From Syntrophomonadaceae bacterium (GTDB lineage: Bacteria; Bacillota; Syntrophomonadia; Syntrophomonadales; DTU052), in contig JAAYEQ010000060.1 in NCBI GenBank assembly GCA_012728655.1, positions 1-38,379 of the forward strand: a stretch of 38,379 nucleotides of DNA, given 5' to 3'. This document shows, piece by piece, positions 1 to 8,377 of the stretch. A program made the translations under genes and the position numbers. The notes beneath the pieces were generated by a model. It was given only the letters and a program-made list of their open reading frames with translations, ran no database searches and had not been told where the DNA came from. Every line of letters starts with the position of its first letter. Position 1 is the first letter of the stretch.

Positions 1-35
1 CGGTTACCGCCTTCAATAACCAGGGTGTCTCGCAT
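1..35 (-). CDS. murA: UDP-N-acetylglucosamine 1-carboxyvinyltransferase, first codons only
   Basis: Only the first 11 codons are inside the window; they read MRDTLVIEGGN. This matches the usual MurA N-terminus, where a LVI-x-GGN stretch opens the first domain. MurA performs the first committed step of peptidoglycan synthesis, transferring enolpyruvate to UDP-GlcNAc. A strong GAGGAGG ribosome binding site lies 7 nt before the ATG. It follows the peptidase-MA gene by about 27 nt on the same strand and is probably co-transcribed with it. The call rests on a very short stretch and needs the sequence to the left of the window. Confidence 0.7.
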   Translation of the reverse strand, partial: MRDTLVIEGGN

Positions 36-62
36 TGACTAACCTCCTCGCCCATGGTGTGT

Positions 63-932
63 CTAGGCAGCAGTTCTTGACTGGTGCCCGGCAAGAAACT
101 CTTTTTCAAAAATATCAAAAGGTTGTCCGGTAGCTTTCCCAAAAGATTGCTGCAGGCCATAACCCTGCCCCAGGTACTGGAGAATCCGAAAAACCGTGTC
201 CTCACCATATTCAGCAGCAATCAACTCAACGGCCTGCAAGCTCTGCCCGTAAGCCAATCCCGGGTCCAACTCGTCGAATTCCTGTTCCAGAGCAGCAAAA
301 GTACAGTATCCCACTGATCCATCATACTTGACCGGGTTATATAATTCAAATCCGGTAATCTTTTTCTCCACATACTGAGCAATACCCTCTGTGTACCAGC
401 GAGGGTAGTTGCCCAGGGTGATGTAATCTACCAACAGGTGCGCAAATTCATGGGCCATTGGGCCTTCTCTAATAAATGTTTGCCTTTTATCACCCTCGGT
501 AATCCACTCGTCCGGGTTCAGGATGCGAATTGTACCGCGCCAGTACACCCCCATCGCTTTTTCCGTCTTATCCCAACCAAATGTTTCGGCGAGGCTGTTG
601 GAATCAGGGTACAGAATTATCACAGTCGTGGCCGGCGGTTCATAATTGAACATCCGAGTTACCGGTTCGTATATTTCTTCCGCGGCTTCGGCAACAATGG
701 CCGCGTTTTCGAGATCGCCTTCATCGTATTTTATAGAAAAATGTTCGGTATCCAATTGCTCATAGTTCCTGGTAAGCAAAAGAGTTTTTCCCACAAACAT
801 GAATCGAGAACTGTTAAACACCGCTTGTCTGGGATTGCCGAGCCGGAGCCAGTACAACAAAGTAACTGCCAATATAGCAATCACCAGCCCCCAAAGAGGC
901 CGGATGTCCAAAAAAGCTTTCTCTCCCAACAA
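63..932 (-). CDS. Membrane-anchored peptidase MA-like zinc metallohydrolase
   Basis: This 289-residue protein has one N-terminal membrane segment at about residues 12-29 and an extracytoplasmic metallopeptidase domain. The zinc motif HEFAH is at 161-165 and a downstream glutamate in the WYTEGIA segment (E182) is the likely third ligand, the gluzincin pattern of the peptidase MA family. The substrate is unknown; a place between an envelope M23 protein and murA suggests work at the cell surface. The start is a TTG six bases after GGAGGGG. A TATAAT-like -10 at 959-964 has no good -35 partner, so a private promoter is uncertain. Confidence 0.8.
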   Translation of the reverse strand: MLGEKAFLDIRPLWGLVIAILAVTLLYWLRLGNPRQAVFNSSRFMFVGKTLLLTRNYEQLDTEHFSIKYDEGDLENAAIVAEAAEEIYEPVTRMFNYEPPATTVIILYPDSNSLAETFGWDKTEKAMGVYWRGTIRILNPDEWITEGDKRQTFIREGPMAHEFAHLLVDYITLGNYPRWYTEGIAQYVEKKITGFELYNPVKYDGSVGYCTFAALEQEFDELDPGLAYGQSLQAVELIAAEYGEDTVFRILQYLGQGYGLQQSFGKATGQPFDIFEKEFLAGHQSRTAA

Positions 933-1062
933 AAATAGCCCCTCCTTCCCCGAATCATATTATACTATCAGGGCTTGGCTATAGGGGCGTCCAATTTATG
1001 GCAATCCGGTTCGAGTTATTGTGCCCGGTATGGCCGCAATGGACTCGAAGCAATCCGGAATA

Positions 1063-2424
1063 CTAGTCAAGATACCTCAAGGGGTTCTGGAAAGAACCTC
1101 TGCTTATAACCTCAAAGTGGAGGTGTGAACCCGTGCTCCTGCCCGTAGACCCCACCCGGGCTATTACCTCTCCTCTGGAGACCGTCTGGCCTACCTTAAC
1201 CAGTATGCTGGAACAATGAGCGTACCTGGTTGTAAGTCCATTGCCGTGGTCAATGGCAACCATGAGCCCATATGTACCCTGACGTCCCGCAAATGTCACG
1301 GTGCCTCCGGCGGCCGCACGAATGGGATCCCCGATCTTGCCATCAATATCTATTCCCGTGTGCGAACCACTCCGTGCACCGTAACCTGAGGTAATTCTTC
1401 TGCCGGATACCGGCCAACTCAGCCCCCCGACATGCGAGCCTCCGCGCGAAGCGGTCATGGTGTAACTGGTACGGGTCCCGGTAACTACAATCCTGTCAAC
1501 CGGTTCCCGCGTTATTACCTCGGCCAGGATTTTGGTTTCAACAACACGGCCGTTCTTCCTAACCTCGCTATAAGTAATTTCTTTCTCTCCGTTCTGGCCC
1601 GGTTGTTTGACCTGAGTTGAAGAAACCGAATTGCTGGTAGTTATCCTGGTTGTATAGGGAATAACCTCGGTCTTTTTGCCTTCAACCACAGCTTCAACAG
1701 TAATCAAAGGATTACTGGAGCTAATAAGCAGTTTTTGGTTGGGCTTTAATTTGTCTGACTTGAGGTTGTTCAGTGCCATGATATTTGCAACCCGGGTATC
1801 GTGTTTCCGCGCTATCAACCACAGCGAATCGCCATCCTTAACTGTGTACTCGATTGGAGTGGTGTCGCCGGTCTCCAAGCGTTTCAAAGCCTCGCCAGGC
1901 TCCAATACCTCGCGAGCCGGGAAAACTCCGGTCTCAACTTCAACCTTTTCGGCAAACGCGACTTTGACTATCTTCTCGTTTTCACCGCAATTGCAGAAGT
2001 TAGCCTTTAAGTCGGCCAGGACCTTGTCGGCGGTGTCCTTGTTGGCAACACACACAACCGGCTTGCCGTCGACCTTGATCTGAGCCGCCGAGGTTTGTAA
2101 TGGAAGTGATTCCTCAAGTATCTTCTTTATCTCGGACTGGCTGGCGATTTCACTCTTTGGAACCAAAGCCAGGCGATACTGAGGACGAGATGCGAGGGTT
2201 ACTTTGTTTCCAATTCTCTTTTCTTCGCGGGCTATTATTTTAGCGATGGTATCTTCAACTTGAGATTTGTCTTTGGCGGTGAATACAACTTTGTTGTTAA
2301 TCTCTACGACAGTTGCTTTGGTTTTTTGCTCGGATATGATATTAAAAGCCAAATATGTAAGGATACATACCAGCCCCGTTACAATGGGGACCAGAAATCT
2401 CTTATCTTTCAATTTTGCCTCCAT
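1063..2424 (-). CDS. LysM-G5-M23 cell-wall endopeptidase family protein
   Basis: The 453-residue protein starts with a membrane anchor (about 11-30), followed by an uncharacterised region to 185, a LysM domain (about 191-236), a G5-like region (about 243-317) and a C-terminal M23/LytM domain (about 350-450). The M23 zinc residues are visible: H355 and D359 in HTGID, and the HLH motif at 434-436. M23 enzymes cut peptidoglycan cross-bridges, and LysM and G5 domains bind wall glycans, so a surface wall hydrolase or scaffold is likely. It lies upstream of the peptidase-MA and murA genes, separated by 130 bp. Similar architectures occur in Clostridia envelope and sporulation proteins; the exact role is not readable. 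Confidence 0.88.
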   Translation of the reverse strand: MEAKLKDKRFLVPIVTGLVCILTYLAFNIISEQKTKATVVEINNKVVFTAKDKSQVEDTIAKIIAREEKRIGNKVTLASRPQYRLALVPKSEIASQSEIKKILEESLPLQTSAAQIKVDGKPVVCVANKDTADKVLADLKANFCNCGENEKIVKVAFAEKVEVETGVFPAREVLEPGEALKRLETGDTTPIEYTVKDGDSLWLIARKHDTRVANIMALNNLKSDKLKPNQKLLISSSNPLITVEAVVEGKKTEVIPYTTRITTSNSVSSTQVKQPGQNGEKEITYSEVRKNGRVVETKILAEVITREPVDRIVVTGTRTSYTMTASRGGSHVGGLSWPVSGRRITSGYGARSGSHTGIDIDGKIGDPIRAAAGGTVTFAGRQGTYGLMVAIDHGNGLTTRYAHCSSILVKVGQTVSRGEVIARVGSTGRSTGSHLHFEVISRGSFQNPLRYLD

Positions 2425-2510
2425 AAAATACCCTTTCTATAAGATATCCTTCACTGCCTTAATTTGAGAATCATAACCAATAAATTCTTCGGGGTAGGAG
2501 CTTATTCCTG

Positions 2511-3041
2511 CTAATAAAAAAAATAAATTAACCCCATCCCGGCCAGAGCCGCCGAAATCGTGGCGGCAGCCACGTTCCACCGCCGTGAATAGAAAAAAAC
2601 AAAAGCCAGCAAGCCGGTTATCATGGTGGGTGCATCAACCACGGCACTGTGCATCATCCTCAACCCGGTGGCGAAAATAATACCGATGACCGCCGCGGTT
2701 ATCCCTTTCAAAATCCCCTGTAATGCAGGGCTTCCCAGATAAGGCCTGACATACCGGTCCGCCAGATAAGCTATTAACAGGGCGGGAGTTACAACGCCCA
2801 AAACCGCCGCCACTCCGTATCCTATCGATCCCATATGCAAGCCGACCAGGGTGGCGGTATTGGTGGCGAAGGTTCCAGGAACCGTCTGGGCTACGGCGAT
2901 GATATTGAACATCTCTTCATGGGACAGCCAATTATTGCGATCGACTATATCCATGAAAAAGAGAGGGATCATCATGTACCCGCCGCCGAAGCCGAGCAGG
3001 CCGATTTTAAGAAACTGGAGGTATAGTTTCACAAAAAGCAT
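2511..3041 (-). CDS. Chromate transporter family protein, second half-subunit
   Basis: This is a 176-residue membrane protein of the CHR (chromate ion transporter) family in its short, single-domain form. The conserved FGGGYMMIPLF segment near the N-terminus and a PGTFATNTATLVG stretch are family marks. The ORF is open further upstream, but the ATG at 3041 follows GGAGG by 7 nt and overlaps the stop of the preceding gene as TAATG, so that start is preferred. Short CHR proteins are usually encoded as adjacent pairs that work together, as here. Chromate efflux has been shown for only some members; the natural substrate here is unknown. Confidence 0.88.
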   Translation of the reverse strand: MLFVKLYLQFLKIGLLGFGGGYMMIPLFFMDIVDRNNWLSHEEMFNIIAVAQTVPGTFATNTATLVGLHMGSIGYGVAAVLGVVTPALLIAYLADRYVRPYLGSPALQGILKGITAAVIGIIFATGLRMMHSAVVDAPTMITGLLAFVFFYSRRWNVAAATISAALAGMGLIYFFY

Positions 3042-3553
3042 TATCCTGCCTCCGGTGTTGAAAGGAATATATACCCCAAAACTCCGGCCCCCAGAAGTAT
3101 GATGACCGGGCTTATCTGGAACCGATAGAACAGAAGCATGGCCGCGATCCCTACCAGAAGGTTTCTGTAACCCTTCCATGAACGGTTTCCCAGATTGACT
3201 GCCATCCCCAGAACGATTCCCACCACGGCCGCCTTCAAGGCGGTGGTGGCGATATCCAGCCATGAGGTTTCAGCCGCCAGCACGAGCAGGACGAACAGGC
3301 CGCTGGCACATATAACGCCGGGAACGGTCACTCCCAGAACGCCGGCCAGTGCTCCCTTCCAGCCTCCCATACGATAGCCGATAATGGCGGCGGCATTGAT
3401 ACCCATGGCGCCGGGAAAGCTCTGGGCGACAGCCATTATCTGCAGGAATTCGTCGCTGTCGGCTCCGAGCTCGCGACGGGCGATCTCCTCCAGATAGGGG
3501 AGCATGCTGATACCGCCTCCCAGAGCCAGAAACCCCGCCTTTAAAAACGGCAA
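3041..3553 (-). CDS. Chromate transporter family protein, first half-subunit
   Basis: This is the partner short CHR-family membrane protein, with an FLALGGGISMLPYLEE segment and a PGAMGINAAAIIGYRMGG motif. From the TTG at 3553 it has 170 residues, which misses a few residues of the usual first helix. The in-frame sequence is open upstream through IKSYLPFL. The only good ribosome binding site, GGAGGG at the end of the SCIFF maturase gene, sits 8 nt before an ATT at 3565. An ATT start is therefore possible. The stop overlaps the next start (TAATG), which suggests translational coupling of the two halves. Confidence 0.83.
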   Translation of the reverse strand: MPFLKAGFLALGGGISMLPYLEEIARRELGADSDEFLQIMAVAQSFPGAMGINAAAIIGYRMGGWKGALAGVLGVTVPGVICASGLFVLLVLAAETSWLDIATTALKAAVVGIVLGMAVNLGNRSWKGYRNLLVGIAAMLLFYRFQISPVIILLGAGVLGYIFLSTPEAG

Positions 3554-3569
3554 GTAAGACTTAATAGCT

Positions 3570-4940
3570 TTAACCCTCCATTCTTCTGGCAGCCATATAA
3601 AATGAACACTCCAGACGTTTCTGGTGCATCAGGCAGGCCAGCCGGTGAGGAACCGAAATGTTTCCATTCCGGAAATAGGCCAGGGCGTGACAGCCGCCTC
3701 CACAGTGGAACCTGGCCCAACAGTTGCGGCACTCCTTTTGACTCAGAGTATTGCCCGCAAATCTCCGGCGCACCGAATCATCAACTATTCCTTCCCTGAC
3801 ATTGCCCATTTTAAACTCGGGTATGCCGATGAATTGGTGGCAGGGAAAGATGTCTCCTTCCGGAGTCACCGCCAGGTATTCAATCCCGGCACCGCATCCG
3901 GTTAATCTTTTGGCCAAACACGGCCCGTTAAAATCCAGATTGAAATGGAAGAAATTGAGCTGTCGGCCCTCCTTCTCATGAGCGAGAATTATTTCCGCCA
4001 GTTCTTCATACTGGGCGGCAATCTGCGGCAGGTGTTCTTCGGTTAGGGCAATGCCCGGTTCGCCTCCGGTTACCGGTTCCAAGGAAATATTTTCGAAACC
4101 GAGGCTTGCCAGGTGCAGAAAATCCTCGGTGAAATCCAGATTCTGGGCGGTAAAAGTTCCTCTTATATAATAACTGACCGGATGTGATGCCACCATCGCC
4201 TGAATCCGCGGTACAATCCGCCGGTAAGTTCCTCCCCCGTCGGGAAGGATTCGCATGCGGTCATTAACCTGAGGGCGACCATCCAGACTGAGGATAACGC
4301 CGATCCCCTCGGCTGCCAGGTAATCCCGCACCTGCTCGCCAAGACTCAGAGCATTGGTGGTCAGGGTGAAACTTATTTGTTTCCCCGCTTGTGAAGCACG
4401 GTCCCGGCCATATTGAACCGTGGCCCTGACAACATCCATATTAAGCAGGGGCTCTCCTCCAAAAAAGTCGAGTTCCAGATTCTTTCTCGGACCACTGCTT
4501 TCGATAAGGAAATCAACCGCCTGCCGGGCCACCTCCATATTCATTAATCCCTGGAATTGCCCGAAGCTTCCCTGTTGAGCGAAACAGTATCGACAACGCA
4601 TATTGCAGAGGTGGGCCACATTAAGGCAGATGGATTTGGGAAAGAAACTGCCGTAATCGAAGTCAACCTCCGCCTCTTCGGTGAAAATACTTCCGGCGTG
4701 AAAGGCCTCTTCAATCTCTTTTCCGATTTCCTCTGCTACCTCGGGTGAGTAAGCGGCCGCGGTCCGGCTCAGGGCCAGGTCCCAATCACCTTGATTCCCG
4801 ATTAGCTCCTGAACAAAATAAAAGGTCTGGTCGTCCAGGACATGAACGGCACCTGAGTTGACATCAAGCAAGACGTTAAGGTCTTTCATGCGAAACCGGT
4901 GAATATTGGCCGCAAAGTTATAATGGCGTAAATCGATCAC
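3570..4940 (-). CDS. SCIFF peptide radical SAM maturase (thioether-forming)
   Basis: This 456-residue enzyme is a radical SAM protein with the cluster motif C112-x3-C116-x2-C119. A C-terminal SPASM-like region is rich in cysteines (CGAG, PCHQ, CRNCW, HCGGGC, LAC, LEC), which would hold auxiliary 4Fe-4S clusters. Homologues such as CteB bind the SCIFF precursor through an N-terminal recognition domain and form thioether links from Cys to a partner residue. The precursor gene lies just upstream at 5097-5234, which makes the assignment strong. The start is a GTG at 4940, 7 nt after GGAGG. A perfect 10-bp hairpin separates precursor and enzyme genes. Confidence 0.93.
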   Translation of the reverse strand: MIDLRHYNFAANIHRFRMKDLNVLLDVNSGAVHVLDDQTFYFVQELIGNQGDWDLALSRTAAAYSPEVAEEIGKEIEEAFHAGSIFTEEAEVDFDYGSFFPKSICLNVAHLCNMRCRYCFAQQGSFGQFQGLMNMEVARQAVDFLIESSGPRKNLELDFFGGEPLLNMDVVRATVQYGRDRASQAGKQISFTLTTNALSLGEQVRDYLAAEGIGVILSLDGRPQVNDRMRILPDGGGTYRRIVPRIQAMVASHPVSYYIRGTFTAQNLDFTEDFLHLASLGFENISLEPVTGGEPGIALTEEHLPQIAAQYEELAEIILAHEKEGRQLNFFHFNLDFNGPCLAKRLTGCGAGIEYLAVTPEGDIFPCHQFIGIPEFKMGNVREGIVDDSVRRRFAGNTLSQKECRNCWARFHCGGGCHALAYFRNGNISVPHRLACLMHQKRLECSFYMAARRMEG

Positions 4941-4963
4941 GATCAGACCTCCATAAGGATTGA

Positions 4964-4990
4964 AGGCCCTACCATCTGCAGGTAGGGCCT
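4964..4990 (-). other. Perfect inverted repeat between SCIFF precursor and maturase genes
   Basis: A 10-bp perfect stem (arms AGGCCCTACC and GGTAGGGCCT) with a 7-nt loop lies between the precursor stop and the maturase ribosome binding site. There is no strong U-run on the minus strand after it. It may act as a leaky attenuator or an RNA-stabilising hairpin that sets the peptide-to-enzyme ratio; this role is inferred from position. Confidence 0.6.
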
Positions 4991-5096
4991 ATATCTCCAA
5001 TATAAATATATAAATTAAGTAATTATTCACGCCAAACGGATTTCTCAAGGATACTCGGACTGTTTGCAACTGCAAGCAAAAGGCTTTCGATGCCGG

Positions 5097-5234
5097 TTAT
5101 TTTCTGCAGACCTGATTGCCAACTGTGCATGAGGTCTTGCAGGCGGACTGACATGACGCCTGACACTCTCTGCAATTAGTATCTTTTCCGGTTTTCAGGT
5201 TGGGTTGGATTATTGTCTTTAGGTGTTTGCCCAT
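5097..5234 (-). CDS. SCIFF six-cysteine ranthipeptide precursor
   Basis: This is a small gene of 45 codons. The product has six cysteines at positions 21, 24, 28, 32, 36 and 43 in the segment running from NCREC through QSACKTSC to TVGNQVC, the hallmark of the SCIFF (six Cys in forty-five) family. The N-terminal twenty residues act as leader, and the Cys region is where the adjacent radical SAM maturase makes thioether bridges. The ribosome binding site GAGGAGAG is about 8 nt before the ATG. The gene follows tRNA-Gly by only 51 nt with no clear promoter or terminator between them. The final function of SCIFF peptides is not established. Confidence 0.95.
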   Translation of the reverse strand: MGKHLKTIIQPNLKTGKDTNCRECQASCQSACKTSCTVGNQVCRK

Positions 5235-5285
5235 TTCTTCACTCTCCTCGAAACCGTTCGAAATTGAGCTGCCGAAACATAAAAA

Positions 5286-5360
5286 TGGAGCGGGAAAAGG
5301 GATTCGAACCCTCGACCCTCGGCTTGGGAAGCCGATGCTCTACCACTGAGCTACTCCCGC
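5286..5360 (-). tRNA. tRNA-Gly (CCC)
   Basis: The minus strand folds as a tRNA of 75 nt with encoded CCA. The acceptor arms are GCGGGAG and a matching 3' strand, the anticodon loop is TTCCCAA within a TCGGC/GCCGA stem, and the T loop is GTTCGAATC. The anticodon is CCC. It is the last tRNA of a three-gene cluster. Confidence 0.95.
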
Positions 5361-5367
5361 ACATGTA

Positions 5368-5444
5368 TGGTGCCTCAGGGCGGACTCGAACCGCCGGCAC
5401 GCGGATTTTCAGTCCGCTGCTCTACCAGCTGAGCTACCGAGGCA
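5368..5444 (-). tRNA. tRNA-Phe (GAA)
   Basis: The minus strand folds as a 77-nt tRNA with CCA encoded. The acceptor is TGCCTCG, and the anticodon loop CTGAAAA between GCGGA and TCCGC gives anticodon GAA. It sits 7 nt upstream of tRNA-Gly. Confidence 0.95.
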
Positions 5445-5468
5445 GGTATAAAGCCATCCATCTGACAA

Positions 5469-5545
5469 TGGTGGGCGATGAGGGATTCGAACCCCCGACC
5501 TCTTGCATGTGAGGCAAGCGCTCTAACCTGCTGAGCTAATCGCCC
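5469..5545 (-). tRNA. tRNA-Val (CAC)
   Basis: The minus strand folds as a 77-nt tRNA with CCA encoded. The acceptor is GGGCGAT/ATCGCCC, and the anticodon loop CTCACAT between CTTGC and GCAAG gives anticodon CAC. It is the first gene after the tRNA promoter. Confidence 0.95.
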
Positions 5546-5559
5546 CGCTGGCGAAGAAT

Positions 5560-5588
5560 ATCATACTAAATCGTCGCCGTTTTGTCAA
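5560..5588 (-). promoter_or_regulatory. Sigma-70/SigA promoter of the tRNA-Val-Phe-Gly cluster
   Basis: On the minus strand a TTGACA (5583-5588) is separated by 17 bp from TATGAT (5560-5565), an almost consensus housekeeping promoter. Transcription would begin about 8 nt upstream of the tRNA-Val 5' end, and the -35 sits just past the purA stop. With no terminator visible after tRNA-Gly, it may also drive the SCIFF precursor gene. Confidence 0.85.
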
Positions 5589-5590
5589 TG

Positions 5591-6877
5591 TTACGCGGGC
5601 GCGAAGACGTCTCTGGTTACCATGGTTTGGGACCTGCCCGGGCCTACCGCCAACAGACAGTGATTAACCCCGCATAACTCGACCATTTTATTTACGTATT
5701 CCTGTGCTTTCAGCGGGAGGTCTTCAAAACGCCGAATCCCGGCAATATCCTGCTGCCAACCATCCATCTCAATATATACCGGCTCACACTCCCGCAGTAC
5801 TTCCAGGCTCTCAGGAAATTCATGTATAATTTGGCCCCGGTACCGATAGGCCGTACAGATTTTAACCTTCTCAAAGGAATCGAGCACATCCAGTTTGGTA
5901 ATGGCGATGTCGGTTAAACCGTTAATTCTCACCGCATATCTTAGAATAACCGCATCCAGCCACCCACAACGTCGCGGCCTGCCTGTGGTGGTGCCGAATT
6001 CATCCCCCCGCTGCCGCATGAGTTCACCGGTCTCATCTAACAATTCAGTGGGGAAAGGCCCCTCTCCCACCCTGGTGGTATAGGCCTTTACCACGCCTAC
6101 CACTCGATTAATCTTGGTAGGTCCAACTCCGGCTCCTACACAGGCACCTCCGGAAACCGGATGAGACGAGGTTACATAAGGATAGGTCCCGTGATCGATA
6201 TCCAAAAGGGTCCCCTGGGCCCCTTCGAACAACACCTTTTTGCCTTCGTCGATAGCCCGGTTGACCAGGAGCGAGGTATCTGTTACCATCGGCCGCAGCC
6301 GTTCGCCGTAATAGCGGAACTCATCCAGGAGTTCCTGGTAAACGAAGGTCGGACTCCCGTATATCTTTTCCAGAATACGGTTTTTCTCCTCTACAACAGC
6401 CTTAAGCCGCTGGGGAAACAGATCTTTATCCAAAAGGTCGATCACCCGGAATCCGGTACGGCTGATTTTATCAGTATAAACCGGTCCTATTCCCCGCTTG
6501 GTGGTACCAATCCTGCGGCTTCCGTTTTCCTGAAGCGAATCCAGCTTTTTGTGATAGGGCATAACAATATGCGCCCGGCTGCTGATTTTTAGATTTTTAA
6601 CATCTATCCCCTTCTTGGTCAGACTGTCTATCTCCTGTAACAGGATAACCGGATCCAGTGCCACCCCGTTGCCGATCACCGACACCTTATCCGGATATAG
6701 AATTCCCGAAGGAATCAGGTGAAGTTGAAACTTTTCTTTTCCTACTACGACTGTATGTCCAGCATTGCTGCCTCCCTGATACCGGACAATATAATCGGCT
6801 TTTTCTGCCAGGAAGTCGGTAATCTTACCTTTTCCTTCATCACCCCATTGGGCACCCACCAAAACAACTGTTGACAT
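5591..6877 (-). CDS. purA: Adenylosuccinate synthetase
   Basis: The 428-residue protein has the family N-terminus with the GTP-binding loop GAQWGDEGKGK, and further marks such as NAGHTV, GTTKRGIGP, GAQGTLLDIDHGTYPYVTSS and TTTGRPRRCGW. It condenses IMP with aspartate using GTP, the first step from IMP to AMP, in the cytoplasm. The length fits the bacterial family. A GGAGG site is about 6 nt before the ATG, and a plausible promoter lies at 6920-6949. The gene follows rplI directly; the replicative helicase gene dnaB, often found here in Firmicutes, is absent. Confidence 0.98.
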   Translation of the reverse strand: MSTVVLVGAQWGDEGKGKITDFLAEKADYIVRYQGGSNAGHTVVVGKEKFQLHLIPSGILYPDKVSVIGNGVALDPVILLQEIDSLTKKGIDVKNLKISSRAHIVMPYHKKLDSLQENGSRRIGTTKRGIGPVYTDKISRTGFRVIDLLDKDLFPQRLKAVVEEKNRILEKIYGSPTFVYQELLDEFRYYGERLRPMVTDTSLLVNRAIDEGKKVLFEGAQGTLLDIDHGTYPYVTSSHPVSGGACVGAGVGPTKINRVVGVVKAYTTRVGEGPFPTELLDETGELMRQRGDEFGTTTGRPRRCGWLDAVILRYAVRINGLTDIAITKLDVLDSFEKVKICTAYRYRGQIIHEFPESLEVLRECEPVYIEMDGWQQDIAGIRRFEDLPLKAQEYVNKMVELCGVNHCLLAVGPGRSQTMVTRDVFAPA

Positions 6878-6919
6878 GGATCCACCTCCTGTGGATGGCC
6901 TCGACCGAAGTCACTCCTA

Positions 6920-6949
6920 ATCTTATCAATTTTAGTCGGCTAAAGTCAA
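6920..6949 (-). promoter_or_regulatory. Probable promoter of purA
   Basis: On the minus strand TTGACT (6944-6949) and TAAGAT (6920-6925) are separated by 18 bp, placed about 45 nt before the purA start and after the rplI stop. No purine riboswitch or PurR-like box was recognised in the short leader. Confidence 0.6.
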
Positions 6950-6971
6950 CGAAGCCGCCCTTCCGGAATGA

Positions 6972-7418
6972 TTACTCCTCTTCCACCCTTACTTTTACGT
7001 CGGCGACGGCTTTCTGGTGCAGCTTTATCCGCACCGGATATTCGCCCAGTTGCTTTATTGGTTCTTTCAAATCAATGCGCTTTTTATCAATATCCACCTT
7101 ATACCGGCTCTTTATAGCATCTGCGATCTCCTTGGAGGTAACCGCACCAAACAGTTTTCCGCTATCACCGCACCTGGCCTTAACCACTACCGTTTGACCG
7201 TCAATCTGTTCCTTTATCTGCTGGGCTATCTGCTCTTCCTTTTTTCTTTTCTTTTCCAACTGCCGGTTTTTCTGTTCAAGTTCATGTAAACGAGCATCCG
7301 ATGCTTCTATCGCCATATTCTTGGGAATCAAATAGTTGCGGGCGTAACCGTCCGATACATTTACCACATCACCCTGTTTCCCCAACTTGGGCACATCAGT
7401 CGTAAGGATAACTTTCAT
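6972..7418 (-). CDS. rplI: 50S ribosomal protein L9
   Basis: The 148-residue protein begins with MKVILTTDVPKLGKQGDVV and the conserved NYLIPKNMA segment that binds 23S rRNA. A long charged connecting helix (about 45-75) and the C-terminal domain follow. The length is normal. Its ATG overlaps the stop of the upstream YybS-like gene as ATGA, which implies coupled translation. This neighbourhood (rpsF, ssb, rpsR, yybS, rplI) is conserved in Firmicutes. Confidence 0.97.
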   Translation of the reverse strand: MKVILTTDVPKLGKQGDVVNVSDGYARNYLIPKNMAIEASDARLHELEQKNRQLEKKRKKEEQIAQQIKEQIDGQTVVVKARCGDSGKLFGAVTSKEIADAIKSRYKVDIDKKRIDLKEPIKQLGEYPVRIKLHQKAVADVKVRVEEE

Positions 7419-8377
7419 GTCGGACTCCCCCTTTTTCCATCCAGATTTCGATAATCTATCAAAGGATCAAAGATACCCAGCACAGTTATGAACATGCACG
7501 CCTGCACGGGAAGAAATATGATCACTACGGCGATAATCGCCAGCGTCCAGGACCGGAGTCGCCAGTTTTTGAGGATGTAGAATACCAGGCTCAGGCCAAA
7601 ATAAAAAGCAATAGGAGTCATCAGGAAAAGAAGGTTGGCCCCTATCCGGTTGAGCAGAGCCTGGTTCCAGTGATCGCCCACCAACCAGAAGACCAAACCC
7701 GCAATTATGACCCAATCAAGCTCCCAGGCCATGCGCTGCATACTGAACGGCGGATATGGCAACAATTCACGGCGCTGGAGAAAAAACTTGCCGATAACGA
7801 TCCCCAACAATACCCTTGCCCACTCCTCAAGGATATACAAACCCGGACGCAACTTGGCCAGGCTTTGGAGGAAACCGTTAATATACTCCTTGAGGACGGA
7901 TTGGGTAAGCCCCTGAGCCTCATAGTATTCACCCAGTCCGGAAGCCTCCAAAGTGGGCAGGAAGATGTAATTGAAGTAATCGACAAACGAGGTCTCAATA
8001 AAATGCATGCTCAATTGAGCGCCCTGGAGATAAAACTGATTAAGCCAAAACAGTCCAAACCCGATTGCACCTGCGGAAAAACCGGCAATCAGCGCTTTAC
8101 CCAATGAAAAATAGCGAGTAACCAAATAACCCGCCGTACAACCTGGAATTACTGACAGTAGGATAAAACCAAGTGCCTCCGATTCAAGTGCCAGTACCGC
8201 AGCAAGGCCAACAACCAGGGCGATTACTAACAGGAATCCGGGCCCTCGCCTGCCGGACAGCGTTAAAACGGATATCGCCAATATACTATACAGGCCGCTC
8301 CACTGGGATGCGAATTTCAAACCCACCCCAATGCTCAGAGCAGCCAGAAAAACCAGAATCTCAAAAGCGTGGTTCAC
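7415..8377 (-). CDS. YybS family (DUF2232) membrane protein
   Basis: This is a hydrophobic protein of 320 residues with about eight predicted membrane segments and no catalytic motif I can see. It fits the DUF2232/YybS family by composition, length and its fixed place just before rplI. I place the start at the GTG at 8377 rather than the longer ORF start at 8428. That GTG overlaps the upstream stop as GTGA, and GGAGAG lies 9 nt before it. Some family members look like S-components of ECF transporters, but no substrate can be read here. The GdpP phosphodiesterase gene that often follows yybS is absent. Confidence 0.75.
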   Translation of the reverse strand: MNHAFEILVFLAALSIGVGLKFASQWSGLYSILAISVLTLSGRRGPGFLLVIALVVGLAAVLALESEALGFILLSVIPGCTAGYLVTRYFSLGKALIAGFSAGAIGFGLFWLNQFYLQGAQLSMHFIETSFVDYFNYIFLPTLEASGLGEYYEAQGLTQSVLKEYINGFLQSLAKLRPGLYILEEWARVLLGIVIGKFFLQRRELLPYPPFSMQRMAWELDWVIIAGLVFWLVGDHWNQALLNRIGANLLFLMTPIAFYFGLSLVFYILKNWRLRSWTLAIIAVVIIFLPVQACMFITVLGIFDPLIDYRNLDGKRGSPT

